From assembly GCF_000612585.1 (NCBI RefSeq), contig NZ_JFCA01000002.1, forward strand, positions 155,627 to 219,626: 64,000 nt of DNA. Reading direction: 5' to 3'. This DNA is from Pseudomonas sp. CHM02. Lineage in GTDB: Bacteria; Pseudomonadota; Gammaproteobacteria; Pseudomonadales; Pseudomonadaceae. Below, piece after piece: positions 1 to 8,338 of the stretch. How positions within the stretch are numbered: the stretch's first letter is position 1; the number at the start of each line of letters is the position of its first letter. The translations under genes and the position numbers were made by a program. Under the pieces are notes generated by a model. The model did not search any database, had not been told where the DNA came from, and worked only from the letters and a program-made list of their open reading frames with translations.

Positions 1-492
1 CACGAACGACACGCAGAACACTGCGATCATCAAGCCCCACTGCACCTTCGAAGCACGCTCCAGGAAGTGCGTGCTGTCGCCGCCCAGGGACGCGAGGATC
101 GGCAGCAGCAGGAACACGTACACCGGGATGAAGATCGAGAACAGCCCGTACCAGTCCGAATAGATCAGCAGGTATTGCAGCGGCAGCGCCAGGTAGAACG
201 CGGCGACCAATGCCGGGTAATCGCTGCGACGAGTGGGCGTGAGGGTGAGGAATTCGCGCAGGGCGTAGAACGACACCGCGTAGAACAGCAGGATCACCGC
301 GCCGGTACCGAGCCAGAAGGCGATGCCGATGACCACCACCATCACCCACCAGGCGTTGATGCGCGCGTTGAGGTTGTCGATCACCGCGTTGGGGTTGCCG
401 CGGGTGCGCAGCTTGAGGATCAGGCCGATCAGCGAGGCGAGCACCAGGATCGCGCCGATGCCGCCGAACAACATCAGGGTTTGGCTATCCAT
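1..492 (-). CDS. CdsA-like phosphatidate cytidylyltransferase (YnbB-like), partial
   Basis: This gene is cut by the left edge of the window, so only the first 164 codons are present. The start is the ATG at 492, one base after the stop of the acyltransferase gene. The protein begins with a hydrophobic helix (LMLFGGIGAILVLASLIGLI) and continues with at least four more membrane segments, the arrangement of CDP-diglyceride synthases. The CdsA signature lies nearer the C-terminus and is outside the window, so the assignment rests on the N-terminal pattern and the company it keeps. The family makes CDP-diacylglycerol from phosphatidic acid and CTP. Next to a PlsC-like acyltransferase and a CDP-alcohol phosphatidyltransferase it would supply the activated lipid. 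It is probably a paralogue of the housekeeping cdsA, like E. coli ynbB. Confidence 0.72.
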   Translation of the reverse strand, partial: MDSQTLMLFGGIGAILVLASLIGLILKLRTRGNPNAVIDNLNARINAWWVMVVVIGIAFWLGTGAVILLFYAVSFYALREFLTLTPTRRSDYPALVAAFYLALPLQYLLIYSDWYGLFSIFIPVYVFLLLPILASLGGDSTHFLERASKVQWGLMIAVFCVSFV

Positions 493-493
493 G

Positions 494-1114
494 TCAGACG
501 TGCTCCGGGGCAAGGGCGAGCAGGGCATCGCGGGTGCGGGCGAGGAAGGCGGCTTTGTCTTCGCCGTCTTCCAATTGCAGCGGCGCGCCGAAGCTGGTGG
601 TGCACAGCAGGGGCAGCGGCAATACGCGGCCCTTGGGCATGACCCGGTTGAGGTTGGCGATCCACACCGGGATCAGTTCGGCCTGTGGGTAACTTTTGGC
701 CAGGTGATACAAGCCGCTTTTGAATGGCAGCAGGCCATCTTCGAGGTTACGCGTGCCTTCGGGGAAAATGATCAGCGAATCGCCGCCTTCCAGGGCGTTG
801 AGCATGGGCTGCAACGGGTTATCCACAGGGTCCTTGCGTTCGCGATCGATCAATACGCCGTTGAACACGCGGTTGATGATGTAGCGGCGCAAGGCGCTTT
901 TATTCCAGTAATCGCTGCCGGCCACCGGGCGTGTGAATTTGCGCAGGTTCTGCGGCAGCGAGGCCCACAGCAACACGAAGTCGCCGTGGCTGCTGTGGTT
1001 GGCGAAGTAGATGCGTTGCACCGGCACTGGCGCGCAACCCAGCCACAGGCTGCGTGCCCCGGTGACGGTGCGGGCCATGGAAGTAATCAGCGTGGCGACC
1101 ACGGGTTCGAACAT
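494..1114 (-). CDS. 1-acyl-sn-glycerol-3-phosphate acyltransferase (PlsC family)
   Basis: The 206-residue protein has the two hallmark acyltransferase motifs: the HX4D catalytic box (His40 and Asp45 in NHSSHGD) and the FPEGTR phosphate-binding motif at residues 117-122. These predict transfer of an acyl chain to lysophosphatidic acid to give phosphatidic acid at the inner membrane. It is shorter than housekeeping PlsC (about 240-250 residues) and lacks an obvious N-terminal anchor helix. The gene lies 9 bases after the small membrane ORF and 1 base before the CdsA-like gene, so it is part of the same transcript. PlsC product is CdsA substrate, which fits the order. Which acyl acceptor is used cannot be told from the sequence. 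Confidence 0.85.
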   Translation of the reverse strand: MFEPVVATLITSMARTVTGARSLWLGCAPVPVQRIYFANHSSHGDFVLLWASLPQNLRKFTRPVAGSDYWNKSALRRYIINRVFNGVLIDRERKDPVDNPLQPMLNALEGGDSLIIFPEGTRNLEDGLLPFKSGLYHLAKSYPQAELIPVWIANLNRVMPKGRVLPLPLLCTTSFGAPLQLEDGEDKAAFLARTRDALLALAPEHV

Positions 1115-1123
1115 GGGAATTCC

Positions 1124-1567
1124 TTATCCGGCGAAAGGCAGCCAAGGGCTGGCCAGGATCACGCCCAGGGTCAGCAGCGCTTGCGCGCCGAGCAGCCAGG
1201 CTTGTTTGCGCAACAGTTTGAGCGCGCCGCGACGGCGCTCGGCCCACGGCCGGCCAACGCGCTTGGCCGATTGCAGGCCGAGGGTTTGCAGGGCCTGGTC
1301 AAGGTCCGGAGTGCGCTCGATGTCACGGGCCAGCAGGGCGAACAGGTCTGCGTCGAAGGCCACGCGCAGCGCCCAGTACTTTTGCAGCAGCCCGAGGATA
1401 ATCATCCACAGGCTCAGCAACAGGCAGATCGGCGCAATGCTCGCCATCAGCAGTTGCGCCAGGCCGAACAATACGCCGACCAAGGTCAGGCCTGTGGATA
1501 ACTGATCCAGCGAGCGACCACGACGCAACAGGCTGGCGACGACCTGGAGTTCCATATCAGCCGGCAT
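1124..1567 (-). CDS. small membrane protein of unknown function in the lipid operon
   Basis: I do not recognise a named family. The 147-residue protein has a hydrophobic stretch at about residues 22-62 that could form two helices, a basic cytoplasmic-looking segment (RPWAERRRGALKLLRK) and a last helix near the C-terminus. The ATG at 1567 is chosen because GGAGGG lies 8 bases upstream; it overlaps the end of the phosphatase gene by 11 bases. An alternative start at 1555 has no ribosome binding site. Its tight linkage to five lipid-metabolism genes suggests an accessory or scaffolding role at the membrane, which is inference only. Confidence 0.65.
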   Translation of the reverse strand: MPADMELQVVASLLRRGRSLDQLSTGLTLVGVLFGLAQLLMASIAPICLLLSLWMIILGLLQKYWALRVAFDADLFALLARDIERTPDLDQALQTLGLQSAKRVGRPWAERRRGALKLLRKQAWLLGAQALLTLGVILASPWLPFAG

Positions 1568-2855
1568 GGGGAAAACCCTCCAATGCTTCACGGTGTGCGG
1601 GGTGCAGGACCACATCGGCCCGCGCTGTACGAATGATAGTCAGCGCCTGCTCGACCGTCGCGGCGCGTCCGGTGTGCAGCAACCAGGCGGCGACGGCGGT
1701 AGCGCTGCGCGAGTAGCCGAGGGCGCAGCACACCAGCAGCGGGCCGCTGGCGCGCAGGCGTTCGATGGCGTGGGCAGCCTGCAGGCATTCGTCGGGCGTT
1801 GGGGCGATCAGATCCAGCACGGGGATGCATTGGTAGGTGCGGCCCTGTGGATCAATCGGCAATTCGGCACACAGATCGACGATGGCCTTGAAGGGCGCTT
1901 GCTCGCTTCTCGTAGGAATTCGACCGAGCCAGACGTTATCCACAATCAGATCGGGTTGGGGATGCTTGTGTGTCCACAGGCGTGAGTTAAACCACGCGGC
2001 AGCCAGATAGGGCGCGTACAGCCAGCGTGCGGCGGGCGTTAGTTGGCCGTCGGTGCGTTTCTGAAAACCCGCAGCGCCCAGCACGAAGTAATTGGCCTTG
2101 ATCAACCCCAGGGAAACGGCCGGCCACAGGAGCCACAGCCAGGCGCCGCCCAATACAAACGCTGGAATCGCCAACAGCAGGGCTCCAAGCCCGTAGCGCA
2201 TTCCCAGTCGCCAGCGCTTGGGATCGCGCGTCAGCCGTGCACTCAACAACGGACTCGGATGTTCCACCGGCCACAGCCACACGCAAATCCACCCGGCGAG
2301 GGCGCCTGTGGGTAAGTCGATAAAGTGATGTTGATAAGTGGTCAGCACCGAAATCCCGATCAAGGCGAACCAGCCATGCACCAGCCACCGCCAGAAACCC
2401 TGGGTATGGCGCTGGTACATGACCCACAGGATTACCAGCAGCGCGATATGCAGCGACGGTGCCTGGTTGAACGGCTTATCGAAGCCCGCCAGCACGGCAA
2501 ACAGCCAGCCGAATACGCCGTCCAGTTCCGGCCGCTCGAAGGTAAAGCGCAGCGGCCAGATCAGGAAACAACTCACCGCGATGACCTGGGCCGACAGCAG
2601 CCGCAGCGCATGCTGCTTCAACTCGTGTCGAGTGTTGGGCAGCAGCAGGGAAAACCCGTAGAGCAGGTCGATGGACCAGTAAGGCACGATGGTCCAGGCC
2701 CAGAACGGCATATGGGTTTCCCAATCGAACACCAGGGTGCCGACGTCGCTGCGTTGGCTGGTCACCCACGTGGCAAAGCCGTAGGTGCTGAAAAACAGCG
2801 GCGTCAACAGCAGCAGCCAGAGGACCGCGGGTTTCAACAAGCCGGGTTCGCGCAT
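1557..2855 (-). CDS. PAP2/dual-specificity phosphatase fusion protein (YnbD-like)
   Basis: The 432-residue protein joins two phosphatase modules. The membrane N-terminal part has several helices with PAP2-like signatures (PSLH, then HHFIDLPTG), typical of lipid phosphatases. The soluble C-terminus carries the cysteine phosphatase loop CALGYSR, with Cys377 and Arg383, of tyrosine or dual-specificity phosphatases. This domain order matches E. coli YnbD. The start at 2855 lies 2 bases past the stop of the hydrolase/methyltransferase gene; a longer reading from 2897 would overlap that gene. In the operon it could remove phosphate from a phosphatidyl-alcohol-phosphate intermediate, as PgpA/B does in phosphatidylglycerol synthesis. 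The real substrate is unknown. Confidence 0.85.
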   Translation of the reverse strand: MREPGLLKPAVLWLLLLTPLFFSTYGFATWVTSQRSDVGTLVFDWETHMPFWAWTIVPYWSIDLLYGFSLLLPNTRHELKQHALRLLSAQVIAVSCFLIWPLRFTFERPELDGVFGWLFAVLAGFDKPFNQAPSLHIALLVILWVMYQRHTQGFWRWLVHGWFALIGISVLTTYQHHFIDLPTGALAGWICVWLWPVEHPSPLLSARLTRDPKRWRLGMRYGLGALLLAIPAFVLGGAWLWLLWPAVSLGLIKANYFVLGAAGFQKRTDGQLTPAARWLYAPYLAAAWFNSRLWTHKHPQPDLIVDNVWLGRIPTRSEQAPFKAIVDLCAELPIDPQGRTYQCIPVLDLIAPTPDECLQAAHAIERLRASGPLLVCCALGYSRSATAVAAWLLHTGRAATVEQALTIIRTARADVVLHPAHREALEGFPHAG

Positions 2856-2857
2856 GT

Positions 2858-4612
2858 TCAGATCTTCTGCGCCAGGGACACGGTAAAGATGCCCCACTCA
2901 TCCACCCGCTGGGTGATCTTGCGAAAGCCCGCGGCCTCGACCAATTGATCCATTTCCGCCTGGCTGCGGCGACGCATCACCCAGGCCTGGCCCTGGCGGT
3001 GGCTGGTCAGCGCACGGGCGATCAGTTCCAGTTGCGGGTGCCATGGCTGGCCGGTGTAGACCAGATAACCACCGGGCTCCACTGCCTCAGCCAGGCCGGC
3101 CAATGAGCTGCCGACCATGCCGTTATCGGCAAACAATTCATACAACCCGGACACCACCGCCAGCGTCGGTTTCGGCTCCAGTGCGGCCAGGTCCAGGCGG
3201 TCGAACGCATCGCCTTTGACGAACTGTGCGATATCCCCAAGGCCTTTCTCACGGATCAGCGCGCCACCGTCGCGTACGTTGATGTCGCTGTAGTCGCGCA
3301 GCAGGATCGATTCCGGCAGCGGCGACACGCCCTGCAAGGCTTCCAGAATGTAGCGGCCATGGCCGGCGGCGATATCCACGATACGCACTTCGCGATCGTC
3401 GGCGCGTAACCTGGCCATGGCCAGGCGCAGCAGTTCCTCGACGTTCAGCTTGCGCTGGCGAATGCCGCGCCAGCCAATGGAGTTGAGGTAGTTGGTGTCG
3501 ATCATCCGCCCCAGCCCGCCCTTGCCGGTGGGCGTGTTGCGGTACACGTAGTCCAGGGTGCTGCCGGAGTCGAAACCGGTGTCGAAGCCCAGTTTCACGC
3601 CGTCCGAGAGGTTCTTGCCCAGGCCCATGCTGGCGCGGGTCAGGCGCCAGTACAGGTCGCGCAGGGAGCTGCGTGGCAACGGCGCGGCGAGGGCTTCGGA
3701 TTCGGCGCAGGTGGCGCCCAGTTTGTCCGCATCCAGCAATGAGGCGCGGTCCAGCGGGTGTTCGAAGTTCTGCAGGATAAAGCGCCTGGCGCTGTTCACG
3801 GCCGTGGCGCGATCGCGCTCGCCGAGGGTGTCATGGAAAAAGCCGGGGAGGATGTGCAGCTCTTTTTTCAGGCTGCCAAGGCGATCGAAAAATTGCTGCT
3901 GGGGTTTGCGATGCACCACGAAGTCGGAGCCGGAGACCAGCAGTTGGGTCGGCACCTGGATCGCCTGCGCATCGGCTACCACCCGGTCCGCCGCTTCATA
4001 CAGGCCAAGCAGCACATTGACCGAGATCGCCTTGGTGATCAGGGGGTCACTGTCGTAGGACGCTACGCGTTCAGGGTCATGGCTGAGGAACTTGGCCTTG
4101 ACGTAACTGTTGACGAAAAAGTTGCCGCGAAACTTGCGCATCAACGCCAGGCCCGGCCGCGCGAAGGGCACGTAGAGCTTGACCTTGAACGCCGGCGAGG
4201 CGAGCACCAGGGCACGGATTTTCGGCGCGTAATCGTGCACCCAGGTCGCGGCAATCACCGCACCGACGCTTTGGGCGATGACGGCGAAGTTTTCTTCCTC
4301 GATGCCATAGGTGGCGCCGATGTGGTCGCGAAAGGTCTGCACATCGCGGGCGCTGGTGGCGAAGCTGGGGCTGTCACCACGCTCGCCGGGGGACTGGCCG
4401 TGACCACGGGCGTCCCAGGCGAAGAAATCGAATTGGGGCAGGTTCAGCTCATCGACCAGATGGGCGATACGCCCTGAATGCTCGTGGCCGCGATGGAACA
4501 ACACAATCGCCTTGCGCGGCTCGCCGTGTGCTGAAGCGGCAGCCGGCCAGTGCCGGTAGAAAAGCTCGACGCCATCATGGGTACTGAAGGTGTGCTCTTG
4601 CTGTTCGCGCAT
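2858..4612 (-). CDS. bifunctional alpha/beta hydrolase / SAM methyltransferase (YnbC-like)
   Basis: The 584-residue protein is a fusion. The N-terminal third is a lysophospholipase-like alpha/beta hydrolase: WDARGHGQSPG, nucleophile Ser115 in the elbow AQSVG (Gly replaced by Ala at the first position), candidate Asp230 in SGSD and His260 in GFFHD. The C-terminal part holds a Rossmann-type SAM site, VDIAAGHGR at about residues 412-420. The same architecture is found in E. coli YnbC. The start at 4612 has AAGGA upstream; a reading from 4672 would enter the preceding gene. The gene sits 10 bases after the phosphatidyltransferase and 2 before the phosphatase. It probably trims or methylates the operon's lipid product, which has not been identified. 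Confidence 0.85.
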   Translation of the reverse strand: MREQQEHTFSTHDGVELFYRHWPAAASAHGEPRKAIVLFHRGHEHSGRIAHLVDELNLPQFDFFAWDARGHGQSPGERGDSPSFATSARDVQTFRDHIGATYGIEEENFAVIAQSVGAVIAATWVHDYAPKIRALVLASPAFKVKLYVPFARPGLALMRKFRGNFFVNSYVKAKFLSHDPERVASYDSDPLITKAISVNVLLGLYEAADRVVADAQAIQVPTQLLVSGSDFVVHRKPQQQFFDRLGSLKKELHILPGFFHDTLGERDRATAVNSARRFILQNFEHPLDRASLLDADKLGATCAESEALAAPLPRSSLRDLYWRLTRASMGLGKNLSDGVKLGFDTGFDSGSTLDYVYRNTPTGKGGLGRMIDTNYLNSIGWRGIRQRKLNVEELLRLAMARLRADDREVRIVDIAAGHGRYILEALQGVSPLPESILLRDYSDINVRDGGALIREKGLGDIAQFVKGDAFDRLDLAALEPKPTLAVVSGLYELFADNGMVGSSLAGLAEAVEPGGYLVYTGQPWHPQLELIARALTSHRQGQAWVMRRRSQAEMDQLVEAAGFRKITQRVDEWGIFTVSLAQKI

Positions 4613-4622
4613 CGCAAAATCC

Positions 4623-5246
4623 TTATGCAGAAGGGGAAGTGTCTTGTTGTTCTTTAAGGCCCTGACGCACACGATTGACCAGGGTGTAGGCGAGCAGGGC
4701 AGCGACCAGCCACATCACCACGTCGACCCAGCCGGCGCCCAGCCAGCCCAGCGCCACGCCGGTGGCCAGGACGCCGAGTACGAAGGCGCGATCACTCTTG
4801 CCCATCGGCCCGTCATAGCGGCGCGATGCACCGGCCATCGGCCCGAGCACGCCGGCGTATTCGCTGAACACCGCCAGCAGCGCCACCAGCAGCACCGGCG
4901 CCAGGCTCACACCGGGGATCAGTGCAAACGGCAGGATCAGCGCGCTGTCGGCGATCACGTCGCACAGTTCATTGAGGTAGGCACCCAGGCGTGACTGCTG
5001 GCCGAATTCGCGGGCGAGCATGCCGTCGATGGCGTTGAGGGCCATGCGCAGGATCATCCACAGCGGGATCAGCGCGAACAGCCATAGGTGGTTGGCGAAG
5101 CTGGCGATCAGCAGGCCGACCAGCAGCGAAACCACGCCGGCCAATACGGTGATCTGGTTGGCGGTGGTGCCGTTGTCGTAGAGGCGCTGCACCAGTGGGC
5201 GCAGCAGGTTTTGAAAACGCGGCTTGAGCTGATAGATCGAAATCAT
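4623..5246 (-). CDS. CDP-alcohol phosphatidyltransferase (YnbA-like)
   Basis: The 207-residue, multi-helix membrane protein carries the CDP-alcohol phosphatidyltransferase signature at residues 71-96: DGMLAR (Asp74, Gly75, Ala78, Arg79), then Gly88 and Asp96. Two of the four canonical aspartates read Asn here, at positions 71 and 92. In this family the aspartates bind the divalent metal and activate the alcohol, so activity or specificity may differ from PgsA or PssA. It is the first gene of the operon, with a divergent promoter region of 185 bases before the SPFH cluster. By family it would join CDP-diacylglycerol to an alcohol head group; the head group is unknown. Confidence 0.85.
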   Translation of the reverse strand: MISIYQLKPRFQNLLRPLVQRLYDNGTTANQITVLAGVVSLLVGLLIASFANHLWLFALIPLWMILRMALNAIDGMLAREFGQQSRLGAYLNELCDVIADSALILPFALIPGVSLAPVLLVALLAVFSEYAGVLGPMAGASRRYDGPMGKSDRAFVLGVLATGVALGWLGAGWVDVVMWLVAALLAYTLVNRVRQGLKEQQDTSPSA

Positions 5247-5431
5247 GGGGGTGACGCTTCCTTGTCCGTGAACCCGCGAAAAACTGTGCTGGAGTGTGCC
5301 GATTAATCCCGGCCTGCACCAGTGATGGCGCGTGTTTCTGGGGGGTTAGTCACGGTCTGCTTCTAAGCAAACAAAAATTTCACGCCTTGTGTTATATCGT
5401 AACTAATTGTGTACAACTGGGCGTTGAGTGG
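5247..5431. promoter_or_regulatory. divergent promoter region between the lipid operon and the SPFH cluster
   Basis: This 185-base interval separates the starts of two outward-facing operons. It contains an AT-rich stretch at about 5371-5415. Within it, 5391-5403 reads GTTATATCGTAAC, which matches the 13-base Zur-type palindrome of this window (GTTATAnTATAAC) at all but two positions. It lies 28 bases before the first SPFH start. No convincing -35/-10 pair was assigned. Confidence 0.4.
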
Positions 5432-7336
5432 ATGCAAGTGGATCTGGAAGCTGACGGCGCGTGGGTAGAAAGCCTTCCGCGTTTTCAACAGGGGCTGTTC
5501 CATGCCCGTCGATTGCGCCAGGCCGGTATCTGCCTGACGGTACTGGCCGTGGCCGGTTGGGTGTTGGCGCTGTTTGTCGCGCTGTTTGTGCCGCTGTCGA
5601 TCTGGCCGGTGGTGCTGATCAACTGCGCGTCGGCGTTATTGCTGCTGGTGGCCGGTTTGCAATCGGCGTGGTGGGTGGCGGATTGGCGCGCCCAGGCGTT
5701 GGAAGAGCCCGCGGTTGAAGTGCCGGTTGAAGACACGAGCCGGTACGCGCGCCTGGTGGAGCGTGTTGTCGAGCAGATCGGTGCACCGGTGTTGTGGCTC
5801 GGCGGCTGGTCGTTGCTGGCGCTGGTCAGCATTATCGAGTTCTGGAACCTGGCGTTGCCCGCCGCGCCGGTCGGTCAATCGGCAAGCATCGGTGCGGCGC
5901 TGGCCCTGGCCCTGGCGTTTGGGTTGCTGGTGTTCGAACGCCGCCTCGCCCAGGAAACCACCGCACAATGGCCAGAAGCTTCGCAACTGGCACCGTTGAG
6001 CCGGGTGGCGATCATCTGCCTGGTGGTCTGTGCGGTTTGCCTGCTGTTTGCCGGGGCCGAATCCGTGTGGCCGTTGCGCCTGGCGGTACTGATCGGCCTG
6101 CTGCCTGGGCTGGTGGCGCTGGAGTTTCTACTAAGGGCCGTGCTGTCGCTGTTCAGCCCCCGTCAACGGCGCCTCGAACCTCGCTTGATGGCGCAGAGCT
6201 TCATCGCCGGACTGCTGCGTTGGCCGCCTCAACCCTTGCTTGCCTTGCAGCATGAATTGCACAACCGCTTTGGCATCGACTTGCGCCAGATCTGGGCATT
6301 TACCTACATGCGTAGGGCGTTCCTGCCGGTGTTGCTGGTGGTACTGGCGGTAGGCTGGGCGCTCACCGGCGTGCACGAAGTGCCCCTGCAAGGCCGTGGG
6401 ATTTATGAGCGCTTCGGTAAACCCGTCGAGGTGTTCGGCCCCGGTTTGCATGCCGGGTTACCGTGGCCGCTGGGGCGTGTCATCAGCGTGGAAAACGGCG
6501 TGGTGCATGAGCTGGCCACCAGCGTCACTGACTCCGCAGCACCAGAACTGGCCCCCGCCGAAGGCCCGCCGCCGCTGATCGCCAATCGGTTGTGGGACGC
6601 CAGCCATGTGAATGACAAATCCCAGGTGATCGCCAGCAGCAGCGGCGACAAGCAGAGCTTCCAGATCGTCAATATGGATGTGCGCTTCGTTTACCGCATC
6701 GGCCTCACCGATCAGGCGGCGTTGGCAGCCACCTATAACAGCGCGGATGTGCCGACCCTGATCCGCAGCACTGCGAGCCGCATCCTGGTGCACGACTTTG
6801 CTTCGCGTACCCTCGATGAATTGCTCGGCGAACAACGCACCCGCCTGGCCGACGAGATCGGCCGCGCCGTGCAGGCAGATCTGCAAAGGCTCGACAGCGG
6901 CGTGGACATCCTCGCCACTGTGGTCGAAGCGATCCACCCTCCGGCCGGCGCAGCCAATGCCTATCACGGCGTGCAAGCTGCGCAGATCGGCGCCCAGGCC
7001 CTGATCTCCCGCGAGCGCGGTGCGGCCAGCGAACAAACCAACCAGGCGTTGCTGCAAGCCAGCACTGCGCGTGATCAGGCCCAGGCCACCGCACGGGAAG
7101 TGAATGCCGGTGCCCAAGCCGCCGGCCTGCGTTTCGCCGCCGAACAAAAGGCCTATGCCACGGCCGGCCAGGCCTTCGTGCTGGAGCAATACCTTGGCCA
7201 ACTGAGCCAGGGCCTGGCCCACGCCAAGCTGCTTATCCTGGATCACCGCCTGGGCGCCGATGGCGCGCCGACGATCGATCTGCGTTCTTTTACCTTGCCG
7301 GCCGATCCCTCGCAGCCGCGTAAAGCCGTTCAATAA
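5432..7336 (+). CDS. polytopic membrane SPFH/band 7 protein (HflK-like)
   Basis: The 634-residue protein has two parts. Residues about 30-320 contain roughly seven hydrophobic segments, an N-terminal extension absent from ordinary HflK. From about residue 325 an SPFH/band 7 domain follows, opening with RGIYERFGKPVEVFGPGLH, then an Ala/Gln-rich helical region typical of SPFH coiled coils. SPFH proteins form large ring or cage assemblies around membrane enzymes. The ATG at 5432 is preferred over the far upstream 5294 because the latter reads through the promoter region; the ribosome binding site is weak. Two more SPFH genes and a metal ATPase follow, so the hfl name should not be taken to mean control of FtsH. 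Confidence 0.8.
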   Translation: MQVDLEADGAWVESLPRFQQGLFHARRLRQAGICLTVLAVAGWVLALFVALFVPLSIWPVVLINCASALLLLVAGLQSAWWVADWRAQALEEPAVEVPVEDTSRYARLVERVVEQIGAPVLWLGGWSLLALVSIIEFWNLALPAAPVGQSASIGAALALALAFGLLVFERRLAQETTAQWPEASQLAPLSRVAIICLVVCAVCLLFAGAESVWPLRLAVLIGLLPGLVALEFLLRAVLSLFSPRQRRLEPRLMAQSFIAGLLRWPPQPLLALQHELHNRFGIDLRQIWAFTYMRRAFLPVLLVVLAVGWALTGVHEVPLQGRGIYERFGKPVEVFGPGLHAGLPWPLGRVISVENGVVHELATSVTDSAAPELAPAEGPPPLIANRLWDASHVNDKSQVIASSSGDKQSFQIVNMDVRFVYRIGLTDQAALAATYNSADVPTLIRSTASRILVHDFASRTLDELLGEQRTRLADEIGRAVQADLQRLDSGVDILATVVEAIHPPAGAANAYHGVQAAQIGAQALISRERGAASEQTNQALLQASTARDQAQATAREVNAGAQAAGLRFAAEQKAYATAGQAFVLEQYLGQLSQGLAHAKLLILDHRLGADGAPTIDLRSFTLPADPSQPRKAVQ

Positions 7337-7348
7337 GGAGTCTGTCTG

Positions 7349-8338
7349 TTGAGCGCTCATTCTCACGATCATCATCACGGCCATCACCACCACCACCACC
7401 ATCATCATGGTGACGAACAAGCGGCCGGCCCGTTCCCCTGGCGGCGCATGGCCTGGGCGCTGTTGCTGGTGCTGTTTGCGGTCGCTGCCGCCAGCCTGGT
7501 GCAAGTGCGTTCCGGCGAGGCCACGGTGATTACCCGTTTCGGCAACCCCTCGCGGGTGCTGCTGGAGCCGGGCCTGGGCTGGCGCTGGCCGGCGCCGTTC
7601 GAAGCGGCGATCCCGGTGGATCTGCGCCTGCGCACCACCTCCAGCGGCTTGCAGGATGTGGGCACCCGCGATGGCCTGCGCATCATCGTGCAGGCGTACG
7701 TTGCGTGGCAGGTGCAGGGCGATGCGGACAATGTGCAACGCTTTATGCGCGCGGTGCAGAACCAGCCGGATGAAGCGGCGCGGCAGATCCGCACCTTCGT
7801 GGGTTCGGCGCTGGAAACCACCGCGGCCAGCTTCGACCTGTCGAGCCTGATCAACACCGATGCCAGCCAAGTGCGCATCGCCGATTTCGAAACGCAGTTA
7901 CGCCAGCAGATCGATCAACAATTGCTCACCACTTATGGCGTGCGCGTGGCCCAAGTCGGTATCGAACGGCTGACCTTGCCGTCGGTCACCCTGACGGCCA
8001 CTGTGGACCGCATGCGTGCCGAGCGGGAAACCATCGCCACCGAACGCACCGCTGTGGGCAAGCGCGAGGCGGCGCAGATCCGTTCCGCCGCCGAGCGCGA
8101 TGCGCGCATCGTGCAGGCCGATGCGACGGTGAAAGCCGCCGATATCGAAGCGCAATCGCGGGTCGAGGCCGCGCAGATCTATGGCCGCGCCTACGCCGGC
8201 AATCCGCAGCTGTATAACCTGCTGCGCTCCCTGGATACCTTGGGCACCGTGGTCACGCCGGGCACCAAGATCATTCTGCGCACCGACGCTGCGCCGTTCC
8301 GCGCCTTGGTGGACGGGCCTAAGGATGTCCAGCCATGA
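7349..8338 (+). CDS. SPFH/band 7 protein with histidine-rich N-terminus
   Basis: The start is a TTG at 7349 with AAGGAG 8 bases upstream; no ATG in frame would keep the remarkable N-terminus. Fourteen of residues 4-20 are His (4, 6, 8-10, 12-20), followed by GDEQ, one transmembrane helix (about residues 33-52) and a band 7 domain (SGEATVITRFGNPSRVLLEPG). With an SPFH fold, the His tail should lie on the cytoplasmic side if the helix is a simple anchor; this topology is inferred. Such a tail is a plausible zinc, nickel or copper buffer feeding the ATPase encoded two genes later, which itself has no metal-binding domain. It overlaps the next gene by 4 bases. Confidence 0.85.
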   Translation: MSAHSHDHHHGHHHHHHHHHGDEQAAGPFPWRRMAWALLLVLFAVAAASLVQVRSGEATVITRFGNPSRVLLEPGLGWRWPAPFEAAIPVDLRLRTTSSGLQDVGTRDGLRIIVQAYVAWQVQGDADNVQRFMRAVQNQPDEAARQIRTFVGSALETTAASFDLSSLINTDASQVRIADFETQLRQQIDQQLLTTYGVRVAQVGIERLTLPSVTLTATVDRMRAERETIATERTAVGKREAAQIRSAAERDARIVQADATVKAADIEAQSRVEAAQIYGRAYAGNPQLYNLLRSLDTLGTVVTPGTKIILRTDAAPFRALVDGPKDVQP

